Below are positions 57,574-64,000 of a DNA stretch of 64,000 bases, piece after piece (the first letter of the stretch is position 1; each line of letters starts with the position of its first letter). A program made the position numbers and the translations under genes. The notes under the pieces were generated by a model. It worked only from the letters and a program-made list of their open reading frames with translations, was not told the origin of the DNA and ran no database searches. Source of the stretch: Amycolatopsis jiangsuensis (GTDB lineage: Bacteria; Actinomycetota; Actinomycetes; Mycobacteriales; Pseudonocardiaceae). The stretch spans positions 1,922,001 to 1,986,000 of the forward strand of contig NZ_JACHMG010000001.1 of the NCBI RefSeq assembly GCF_014204865.1, given 5' to 3'.

Positions 57574-58541
57574 GAGGTCACCCGCACTCTCGGGTCGAGC
57601 AGTGTGTAGGACAGGTCCACCAGCAGGTTCACCACCACGAACGTGGCGGCGAAGAACAGCACGGCGGCCTGTACGAGCGGGAAGTCCCGGTTCTGGATGG
57701 CCTCCACGGTCAGCCGGCCGAGACCGGGCCACGAGAACACCTGCTCGGTCAGGATCGCGCCGCCGAGCAGCGAGCCGACTTCCAGGCCCACCACGGTGAT
57801 CACCGGCAGTGCCGCGTTGCGCATCCCGTGTGCGAGCACGATGCCGCCGGTGCCCAGGCCTTTCGCCCGTGCGGTGCGGATGAAGTCGGAGCCGAGCACG
57901 TCGATCAGCGACGAACGCAGCAGCCGCGCGATGACCGCCACGGAGTACACCGCGAGGGTGACCGCGGGCAGGACGAGATGGTCCAGCCCGCCGTACCCGG
58001 ACGCCGGCAGCACCTGCCACTGCACGGCGAAGAGCAGGATCAGCAGGATGCCCACCCAGAACGCGGGCGTCGACTGTCCGATGAGGACACCGGTCATCAC
58101 GCCGCTGTCCCCGGCCCGGCCGCGGCGCACCGCGGCGAACGTGCCGGCCGGGATCGCCAGCAGCACAGCGATCACGAGCGCGGCGCCGGCCAGCTCGAGC
58201 GTCGCGGGGACGCGGGAGAACAGCACCTCGGCCACCGGCTGGTCGTAGACGAGCGAGGTGCCCAGCTGCAGCCTCGGCAGGCCGCCGAGGAAGTCGAGGT
58301 ACTGCGTAAGCAGAGGCCGGTCGAGGCCGAGACTCGCCCGCAGCGTCGCCTCCTGCCCCGCGGTCGCGTCCGGCGGCAGGATCAGCTTCACCGGGTCGCC
58401 GGAGAGCCGCACGAGGAAGAACGCCGCCGTGGCCACGAAGAACAACACCACGATCGCGGTGACCACTTTGGTCGCGACCGCGCGCAGGATCCCGGTGCTG
58501 GCGGCGGGCGGCCGGGTGGCGGGGACGGCCGGGGCGCTCAC
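57570..58541 (-). CDS. Oligopeptide-type ABC importer, permease (DppB-like)
   Basis: 323 residues from GTG 58541. Family marks: FFLVRLSGDPVKLILPPDAT, ASLGLDRPLLTQYLDFLGGL, the coupling loop FIRTARAKGLGTGGIVLAHG and the ending LDLSYTLLDPRVR-like NLLVDLSYTLLDPRVRV. Six transmembrane helices are expected. It overlaps the substrate-binding protein gene by GTGA (58538-58541). Confidence 0.94.
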   Translation of the reverse strand: MSAPAVPATRPPAASTGILRAVATKVVTAIVVLFFVATAAFFLVRLSGDPVKLILPPDATAGQEATLRASLGLDRPLLTQYLDFLGGLPRLQLGTSLVYDQPVAEVLFSRVPATLELAGAALVIAVLLAIPAGTFAAVRRGRAGDSGVMTGVLIGQSTPAFWVGILLILLFAVQWQVLPASGYGGLDHLVLPAVTLAVYSVAVIARLLRSSLIDVLGSDFIRTARAKGLGTGGIVLAHGMRNAALPVITVVGLEVGSLLGGAILTEQVFSWPGLGRLTVEAIQNRDFPLVQAAVLFFAATFVVVNLLVDLSYTLLDPRVRVTS

Positions 58542-60082
58542 GCGCTCACCCTCGCCCCGGCCATGGCGAGGACTCCGACCACACCGGGCTGCCACCGCGG
58601 TTTCGTGTCGACCGCGTAGATGTTGTCGATCTGGTAGAGGAACACGAACGGTGCCTCCTGCTTGAGAAGCCGCTGCAGGCCGGAGAACGCCCGCTGCCGG
58701 TCCGCCGGGTCGAGCGACTGTTCCTCGGCGTCGACGAGCCGGTCGGCCTCGGCGTTGTGCCACCGGCTCTGCCTGCGGTCGTGGCGGACGTTGGACTGGA
58801 CCAGGCTTTCCGCGTCGAGCGTCCAGCCGGTGCTGGCGGCGAGGTAGATCGGGCCGAGCGCGCCGCGGTTGCTCGAGGTGAGCCTGCTGCTGTACGTGCC
58901 GGTGTCCACCAGCTCCACCCGCGCCCGCACGCCGGCGCGGGCGAGCAGGCCGGAGATCGCCTCGGCGACGTTCGCGTCGGTGGTCTGTGCGGTGAGTGTG
59001 GTGTCGAACCCGTCCGGGAACCCGGCGTCGGCGAGCAGCTTCTTCGCCAGGCCGAGGTCGCGGGTGTAGGGCGCAACCGACGGATCGAAGCCGAACGACT
59101 CCCGCGGGAACATCGTGGGCACCTCGCGGGCCTTGCCGTCGAGCACCGCCTTGATCAGCAGCGGCACGTCGACGGCGTGGTTGAGCGCCTGACGCACCCG
59201 CACGTCCCGCAGTGGCCCCTGGGTGGTGTCCAGCGACAGGTAGGACGTGCGGATTCCCGGGTAGTGCCGGATCTCGACACCGCGGTACCCCTGGATCTGC
59301 AGTGCCGCGTCCGGGGTCAGGCCGGCGACGATGTCGACCTCGTCGCTCTGCAGCGAGGCCAGCGCCGACGACGGCTCCGGCATCGGCAGGAACACCAGCT
59401 CGTCGTAGTCCGGTCTCCCGCCCCAGTACCGCGGGTTCGCGCGCATCCGCAGCTGGTGGTCGCGCTGGAACTGCTCGAAGGTGAACGGACCGGTGCCCAC
59501 CGGATGCTTCGCGAATCCCGCGGAGCCGACCTGCTTCAGGTAACCGGGCGGCACGGCGACCCCGCCGAACAGCGACACCTTCGCCGGGATGATCGGATCC
59601 GGCTGGCTGCACTGCAGATCCACGGTCAGCGCGTCCACCGCGACCGCCCGGCGCACGTACCGCAGTTCGACGATCGGCGACTTCGTGGCCGGGTCGAGCA
59701 GCCGGTTCAGGCTGAACGCCACCGCATGCGCGTCGCACGGTTCGCCGTTGTGGAAGCAGACGCCGGGGCGCAACCGGAACCGCCAGGTGAGCGGGTCGGG
59801 CGCGGACCAGGACAGCGCGAGACCGGGCGCGAGCCGGTTGTCCGGGTCCCGGGTGGTGAGCGTGTCGAACAGGTTGATCAGCACGTTCATCGAGAAGAGA
59901 TCGCCCTGTCGCTGCGGATCGAGGGTCTTCGGGTCGGCGGTCTGCGCCACCCGCAGGACCCGGCCCTGGCTGCCGGTCGCGGTGCCGCACGCGGTCAGCG
60001 CGCCGGGCAGGGCGAGCGCGGGCAACGCCAGGCCACCCAGCCGGAGAGCGGTCCGGCGGCTCAGATGCGAAGGTCCGGCCAC
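58538..60082 (-). CDS. Oligopeptide-type ABC importer, substrate-binding lipoprotein
   Basis: 514 residues. A Tat-like motif (HLSRRTALRLGG) and a lipobox A-L-T-A-C32 precede an SBP_bac_5 fold: TADPKTLDPQRQGDLFSMNV, LAPGLALSWSAPDPLTWRF, KHPVGTGPFTFEQF, RVRQALNHAVDVPLLIK. The ligand may be a peptide, an oligosaccharide or a sugar-acid derivative; the two cytosolic enzymes nearby do not settle this. It is the first gene of the importer operon and faces the IclR gene. Confidence 0.93.
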   Translation of the reverse strand: MAGPSHLSRRTALRLGGLALPALALPGALTACGTATGSQGRVLRVAQTADPKTLDPQRQGDLFSMNVLINLFDTLTTRDPDNRLAPGLALSWSAPDPLTWRFRLRPGVCFHNGEPCDAHAVAFSLNRLLDPATKSPIVELRYVRRAVAVDALTVDLQCSQPDPIIPAKVSLFGGVAVPPGYLKQVGSAGFAKHPVGTGPFTFEQFQRDHQLRMRANPRYWGGRPDYDELVFLPMPEPSSALASLQSDEVDIVAGLTPDAALQIQGYRGVEIRHYPGIRTSYLSLDTTQGPLRDVRVRQALNHAVDVPLLIKAVLDGKAREVPTMFPRESFGFDPSVAPYTRDLGLAKKLLADAGFPDGFDTTLTAQTTDANVAEAISGLLARAGVRARVELVDTGTYSSRLTSSNRGALGPIYLAASTGWTLDAESLVQSNVRHDRRQSRWHNAEADRLVDAEEQSLDPADRQRAFSGLQRLLKQEAPFVFLYQIDNIYAVDTKPRWQPGVVGVLAMAGARVSA

Positions 60083-60111
60083 GGCCGTCCTTTCCGTGGA
60101 TTGAAATCTTA

Positions 60112-60126
60112 TTCCGTCACATGGAA
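60112..60126. promoter_or_regulatory. IclR-type dyad in the importer/IclR intergenic region
   Basis: TTCC-N7-GGAA (60112-60126) lies in the 68 bp between the substrate-binding protein start and the IclR GTG. IclR-family operators often have TTCC/GGAA arms with short spacers. The dyad includes the ATG at 60121, one reason to prefer the later GTG as the IclR start. Confidence 0.45.
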
Positions 60127-60150
60127 CACGATTGCGCTAAGGTAGGCCGC

Positions 60151-60948
60151 GTGAAGAAGGCTGTCAACGGTCCGTCCGGCGACCCCCGCGGCGCGGTCGA
60201 CAAAGCGCTCGAAGTGCTGGCCATGCTCGCGCGTCCCGGGCGGCCCCATCGGCTCGCGGATCTCGCGCAGGCCTGTGCGCTGCCGAAACCGACCACACAC
60301 CGGATGCTGCAGACGTTCGCCGAAGCGGGTTTCGCGGTCAGCGCCGGGAGCGGCCGCTACGACGTCGGCCCGCGGCTGCTGGGGCTGTCCGCGGCCGCGC
60401 TGTCCGGTAACCAGGCGATCCGGCCGGTACTCGCCGACCTGCGGCGGCGGACGGGACACACGGTGCACTACGCGGTACGGCATGCGGATCGGGCGGTGTA
60501 CGTGGAGAAACTCGAACCGGACCAGGCATACCGGCTGAACACCCGCCCCGGCGGCGAAGTCCCGCTCCACTGCACCGGAGTCGGGCGCGCGATGCTGTCG
60601 AAACTGCCCGCCGGCGAGGTCGCCGCCCTGCTCGACGGGCCACCGTTGCGCGCACTGACCTCGAAGACCCTCACCGACCCGGCGGCGATCCGGCGCGAAC
60701 TGGCCACTGTGGACACTCTTGGCTACGTCGTCGACGACGAACAGCACGAGCAGCACGTCCGGTGCGTCGCCGCGCCGGTGGTGGCCGGGGACGGGTCCGT
60801 CGTCGGCGCGGTGAGCGTGTCGGGGCTGACGTTCACGCTGCAGCCGGACAGCTTCGCCACCCTCGGGCCGCTGGTCGCCGAGGCCGCGAACCGGCTTTCC
60901 GCCACGCTCGGCGGAGCTCCCGTGCACTTGGTGTCCGATGAGGACTGA
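60151..60948 (+). CDS. IclR-family transcriptional regulator
   Basis: 265 residues from GTG 60151; an upstream ATG at 60121 would add ten residues. The winged helix reads HRLADLAQACALPKPTTHRM then LQTFAEAGFAVSAGSGRY. The C-terminal effector domain has LHCTGVGRAMLSKLP and GLTFTLQPDSFATLGPLVAE. It faces the importer operon and overlaps the serine hydrolase gene by 11 bp, so it probably controls import and processing of one substrate. Confidence 0.92.
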   Translation: MKKAVNGPSGDPRGAVDKALEVLAMLARPGRPHRLADLAQACALPKPTTHRMLQTFAEAGFAVSAGSGRYDVGPRLLGLSAAALSGNQAIRPVLADLRRRTGHTVHYAVRHADRAVYVEKLEPDQAYRLNTRPGGEVPLHCTGVGRAMLSKLPAGEVAALLDGPPLRALTSKTLTDPAAIRRELATVDTLGYVVDDEQHEQHVRCVAAPVVAGDGSVVGAVSVSGLTFTLQPDSFATLGPLVAEAANRLSATLGGAPVHLVSDED

Positions 60949-61948
60949 ACTGGAGCGGATTCTGCGTGCGGGCCGGGAAAACCGGGTGTACTCGGCGGCC
61001 GCCTGGTCGGTCGGCACGGCCGACGGCGTACTCGACCGGGGCATGCTGGGCACGCGCTGGTGGGACGGCCCGCAGGTGACCGAGGACAGCCGCTGGGACC
61101 TGGCGTCGGTGACCAAACCCGTCGCCGGGATCGTGATCGCGGCACTCGCCGAGCGCGGCAGGCTGTCCTTCGACGACCCACTCCCCCGGCACCTGCCGGA
61201 GTACGCCGGCGGGGACAAGGCCGCCATCACCGTCCGGCAGCTGCTGTCCCACACCTCCGGGCTGCCCGGCGCGACCCCGTTGTGGCGCACGCATTCCACC
61301 CGCGCCGCGTTACTGGACGCGATCCGCACCGGCCCGCTGCGCACCCGCCCGGGAACGCAGGTGGAGTACTCGTCGCAAGGGTTCATCCTGCTCGGCCTGA
61401 TCGCCGAAGCGGCCGGGCAGGCACCGCTCGACCGGCTCGTCGCGCAGTACGTCACCGGCCCGGCCGGCCTCACCGCGACCGGCTACGGTCCGGTGCCCGG
61501 CGCGGTCGCCACCGAGGATTGCCCGTGGCGGGGGAAAGTGGTCCGCGGGCAGGTGCACGACGAGAATGCCGTGGTACTCGGCGGAATCTGCGGGCACGCC
61601 GGGTTGTTCGCGCCACTGCCGGACCTCGAGCGGCTCGGGCAGATCCTCGCCGGCGGCGCGGCTTCCCTGCTGAAACCGGCCACCCACACCGAGATGACCA
61701 CCGCCCACACCCGAGGCCTGCGTCGCGGCCTCGCCTGGCAGGGCCTCGACGTGCCAGGTTCCCCGGTGGGCACCGCGTTGACGGCGGATGCCTACGGGCA
61801 CACCGGGTTCACCGGCACCAGCCTGTGGCTCGAGCCCGGCCGCGGCCGCTACTACGTGCTGCTCACCAACCGCGTGCATCCGAGCCGGGAGACCGCGGGC
61901 ATCGAGGCCGTGCGCCACGCGTTCCACGACGCCGCGGTCGGGGTATGA
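60938..61948 (+). CDS. Serine hydrolase, beta-lactamase class C / esterase fold
   Basis: 336 residues from ATG 60938. The nucleophile motif is S57-V-T-K60 (WDLASVTKPVAG), the Tyr motif lies in VEYSSQGFILLG and the third in YGHTGFTGTSLWL (H-T-G). LLSHTSGLPG is typical of this group. There is no signal peptide, so it acts in the cytoplasm, probably as an esterase or D-amino-acid amidase on the imported compound. It overlaps iclR by 11 bp. Confidence 0.9.
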   Translation: MRTELERILRAGRENRVYSAAAWSVGTADGVLDRGMLGTRWWDGPQVTEDSRWDLASVTKPVAGIVIAALAERGRLSFDDPLPRHLPEYAGGDKAAITVRQLLSHTSGLPGATPLWRTHSTRAALLDAIRTGPLRTRPGTQVEYSSQGFILLGLIAEAAGQAPLDRLVAQYVTGPAGLTATGYGPVPGAVATEDCPWRGKVVRGQVHDENAVVLGGICGHAGLFAPLPDLERLGQILAGGAASLLKPATHTEMTTAHTRGLRRGLAWQGLDVPGSPVGTALTADAYGHTGFTGTSLWLEPGRGRYYVLLTNRVHPSRETAGIEAVRHAFHDAAVGV

Positions 61949-61970
61949 GCCACCCCATAGTTCGACGTTC

Positions 61971-62012
61971 TTGAAACTAGCCTGCGCACACCTCTACTGT
62001 CGGAACCGACAG
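61971..62012 (+). promoter_or_regulatory. Promoter and overlapping operator of the OYE gene
   Basis: TTGAAA (61971-61976) and TACTGT (61995-62000) are spaced 18 bp. The perfect 16-bp palindrome CTGTCGGAACCGACAG (61997-62012) overlaps the -10 element, 45 bp before the ATG. A repressor bound there would block initiation. The size and symmetry suit a TetR- or MarR-type regulator, which is not encoded beside it. Confidence 0.7.
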
Positions 62013-62056
62013 CACGCCCGCGCCGGGCGCCCGTCCGATGCCTCGGAGATCACCGC

Positions 62057-63157
62057 ATGAGTCCCCTGTTCGAGCCGTACTCCCTCCGGTCGCTGACCAT
62101 CCCGAACCGCGTCTGGATGGCACCGATGTGCCAGTACAGCGCGGCGCCGGCGGGCGAGGCGGCGGGTGTCCCGAACGACTGGCACTTCGCGCATCTGGCC
62201 GCGCGCGCCACCGGCGGCACCGGACTGGTGCTCACCGAGGCCACCGCGGTCAGCCCCGAGGCCCGGATCAGCCCGTACGACCTGGGCATCTGGAACGACA
62301 CCCAGGTCGCGGGCTTCCGCCGGATCACCGGATTCCTACGGGAGCAGGGCACCGTCGCAGGCATCCAGCTGGGGCATTCCGGGCGCAAGGCGTCCACCGA
62401 GCGCACCTGGGTCGACCGGGGCGCGACAATCCCGCCGGACGCTCCGTACGGCTGGGTGCCGGTCGCACCCAGCGCACTGCCCTTCCGGGAGGATTCGACC
62501 ACGCCGGAGGAACTGACCACCGACGAGATCGCCGCCGTGGTGCGGCAGTTCGCCGATGCCGCCCGCCGGGCCCGCGCCGCCGGTTTCGACGTGGCCGAGG
62601 TGCACGGCGCGCACGGCTACCTGATCCACCAGTTCCTGTCGCCCTTCACCAACCGTCGCACCGACGGCTACGGCGGCGACTTCGCGGGCCGCATCCGGCT
62701 CGCCGTGGAGGTGGTCGACGCGGTGCGCGGCGAATGGCCGGACGAGCTGCCGGTGTTCTTCCGCGTCTCGGCGACGGACTGGCTCAGCGAAAACCCCGGC
62801 GACGGCCGCGAAGGCTGGACCGCGGCGGAAACCGTGGCGCTGGCGAAGGAACTGCACTCCCGCGGCGTCGATCTGCTCGACGTGTCGACCGGCGGGGGCG
62901 TCCCGGACGCGCAGATCCCCACCGGACCCGGCTATCAGGTGCCCTTCGCCGAACAGGTGCGCAGGGACGCCGGCATGCCGGTGGCCGCGGTCGGACTGAT
63001 CACCGAACCGGCCCAGGCCGAGGCCGTACTGGCCGAAGGCAGGGCGGACGCGGTGCTGCTGGGCCGGGAGCTGCTGCGTGACCCGTACTGGGCCCGGCGC
63101 GCGGCCGCGGAACTGGGCGCCACTGTCACCACCCCGGTGCAGTACCACCGGGCCTGA
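62057..63157 (+). CDS. Old Yellow Enzyme family NADH:flavin oxidoreductase (YqjM-like)
   Basis: 366 residues. An FMN barrel with MAPMCQYSAAPAGEAAGVPN (the YqjM-type Cys near the flavin), GIQLGHSGRKAS, the active-site pair in DVAEVHGAHGYLIHQFLSPF and the phosphate site VAAVGLIT. It reduces activated alkenes, often as detoxification of electrophiles, which fits control by a ligand-sensing repressor at the palindrome upstream. It precedes the aldo/keto reductase by 54 bp in the same direction. Confidence 0.94.
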   Translation: MSPLFEPYSLRSLTIPNRVWMAPMCQYSAAPAGEAAGVPNDWHFAHLAARATGGTGLVLTEATAVSPEARISPYDLGIWNDTQVAGFRRITGFLREQGTVAGIQLGHSGRKASTERTWVDRGATIPPDAPYGWVPVAPSALPFREDSTTPEELTTDEIAAVVRQFADAARRARAAGFDVAEVHGAHGYLIHQFLSPFTNRRTDGYGGDFAGRIRLAVEVVDAVRGEWPDELPVFFRVSATDWLSENPGDGREGWTAAETVALAKELHSRGVDLLDVSTGGGVPDAQIPTGPGYQVPFAEQVRRDAGMPVAAVGLITEPAQAEAVLAEGRADAVLLGRELLRDPYWARRAAAELGATVTTPVQYHRA

Positions 63158-63211
63158 CCGGGTGACCTCTGGTAGTCAGGGAGAGCACGCTCCGCGACCG
63201 AAAGGATCATC

Positions 63212-64000
63212 ATGGAATACCGCAGGCTGGGCCGGTCCGGCCTCCGCGTTTCGGTGCTCACCATGGGCACCATGACCTTCGGCGGCAAGGACAAGTTCGG
63301 GTTGCTGGGCGACACCGACGTCGCGGGAGCGCGGCGGCAGATCGACCAGTGCCTCGACGCGGGTGTCAACCTGATCGACACCGCCAACATGTACTCGGCC
63401 GGGAAGTCCGAAGAGATCGTCGGCGAGGCGGTGTCCGGGCGGCGGGACCAGGTGCTGATCTCCACGAAGGTGCGCTTCGCGATGGGCAAGGGCCCGAACG
63501 ACGACGGCCTTTCCCGCCACCACATCGTCGCGCAGGCCGAGGCCAGCCTGCGCCGGCTGGGGACCGATCACATCGACCTGTACCACGTGCACGAATGGGA
63601 CGGGCAGACGCCGCTCGAGGAAACGCTGGAAGCACTCGACACCCTGGTGCGCTCCGGCAAGGTGCGCTACCTCGGGGTGTCGAACTACTCGGGCTGGCAG
63701 CTGATGAAGGCGCTGGCGACCGCGGACGCGCACGGGTACCAGCGCTTCGTCAGCAACCAGATCTACTACTCGCTGGAATCGCGCGACGCTGAGTTCGAGC
63801 TGGTGCCCGCGTCACTGGACCAGGGACTCGGCGTCCTCGTCTGGAGTCCGCTGGCCGGCGGGCTGCTGTCGGGCAAGTACCGCCGAGGGCAGCAGGCCGC
63901 CGACGGCAGGCACCTCACCGAATGGTCGGAACCACCGGTCCGTGACGAGGAAAAGCTTTACGACACCATCGAAACGGTCGTCGACATCGCATCCGGGCAC
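63212..64000 (+). CDS. Aldo/keto reductase (3' end beyond window)
   Basis: 263 codons from ATG 63212 (AAAGGA upstream) to the window edge, no stop. The AKR barrel is evident: [40 protein letters not shown] (catalytic Asp and Tyr), STKVRFAMG (Lys), [14 protein letters not shown] (His) and [14 protein letters not shown]. It is the NADPH-dependent reductase type common in actinobacteria. It probably shares the OYE transcript. Confidence 0.93.
   Translation, partial: MEYRRLGRSGLRVSVLTMGTMTFGGKDKFGLLGDTDVAGARRQIDQCLDAGVNLIDTANMYSAGKSEEIVGEAVSGRRDQVLISTKVRFAMGKGPNDDGLSRHHIVAQAEASLRRLGTDHIDLYHVHEWDGQTPLEETLEALDTLVRSGKVRYLGVSNYSGWQLMKALATADAHGYQRFVSNQIYYSLESRDAEFELVPASLDQGLGVLVWSPLAGGLLSGKYRRGQQAADGRHLTEWSEPPVRDEEKLYDTIETVVDIASGH

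Overview
The window is a contiguous piece of a high-GC (about 70%) actinobacterial chromosome. Several traits fit Pseudonocardiaceae such as Amycolatopsis: frequent GTG starts, operons joined by 4-nt GTGA/ATGA overlaps, a hopanoid operon, DasR- and DtxR/IdeR-type operators, and secreted enzymes against fungal cell walls. The genus is an inference from content, not a database match. I see no rRNA, tRNA, insertion sequence, prophage or CRISPR array.

Layout. 0-4.1 kb: a cut-off TetR regulator, then a beta-lactamase locus (secreted class A enzyme facing a LysR activator coupled to a cytoplasmic penicillin-recognising-type protein) and a DUF6010 membrane protein. 4.1-14.4 kb: single metabolic genes (Asp/Glu racemase superfamily, topoisomerase IB, formaldehyde dehydrogenase, VOC and HesB-like proteins), a decayed divergent pair (LysR and F420-type oxidoreductase), a LexA-family repressor, a P450, an LLM-class oxidoreductase and a 6PGDH-like oxidoreductase. 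14.9-21.7 kb: DoxX, a drug-efflux MFS coupled to an oddly extended MarR, DUF2795, NAD kinase, an alditol oxidase and a MocR-type regulator lacking its PLP lysine. 21.9-27.5 kb: an iron-box-controlled siderophore uptake operon, then a GntR regulator with an ABC ATPase. 27.5-36.6 kb: MFS, MsrA, DUF427, a methyltransferase, a CGNR zinc-finger protein, a glycosyltransferase-WS/DGAT fusion with a DMT-family transporter, and divergent membrane/SDR genes.

38.0-46.5 kb is a tightly coupled hopanoid operon: hpnC, hpnD and hpnE make squalene, a polyprenyl synthase supplies prenyl precursor, shc cyclises squalene, a fused HpnG-like/IspH protein follows, and HpnH adds the adenosyl side chain. A PucR regulator is divergent from it, and a long perfect hairpin closes it. 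46.5-49.6 kb holds an alpha/beta hydrolase and an acyl-CoA ligase with a divergent MarR.

50.1-52.2 kb is a two-gene polysaccharide-attack unit, an AA10 LPMO and a GH64 beta-1,3-glucanase, each preceded by a DasR-like site. 52.2-61.9 kb is an IclR-bounded catabolic island: GlucD-like enolase-superfamily enzyme, creatininase-family amidohydrolase, a ROK protein without its catalytic Asp, a five-gene oligopeptide-type ABC importer and a class-C-type serine hydrolase. The window ends with an Old Yellow Enzyme and a cut-off aldo/keto reductase.

The most unusual items are the glycosyltransferase-WS/DGAT fusion, the HpnG-IspH fusion, the MocR and ROK proteins missing defining catalytic residues, and the MarR with a 171-residue repeat-bearing extension.
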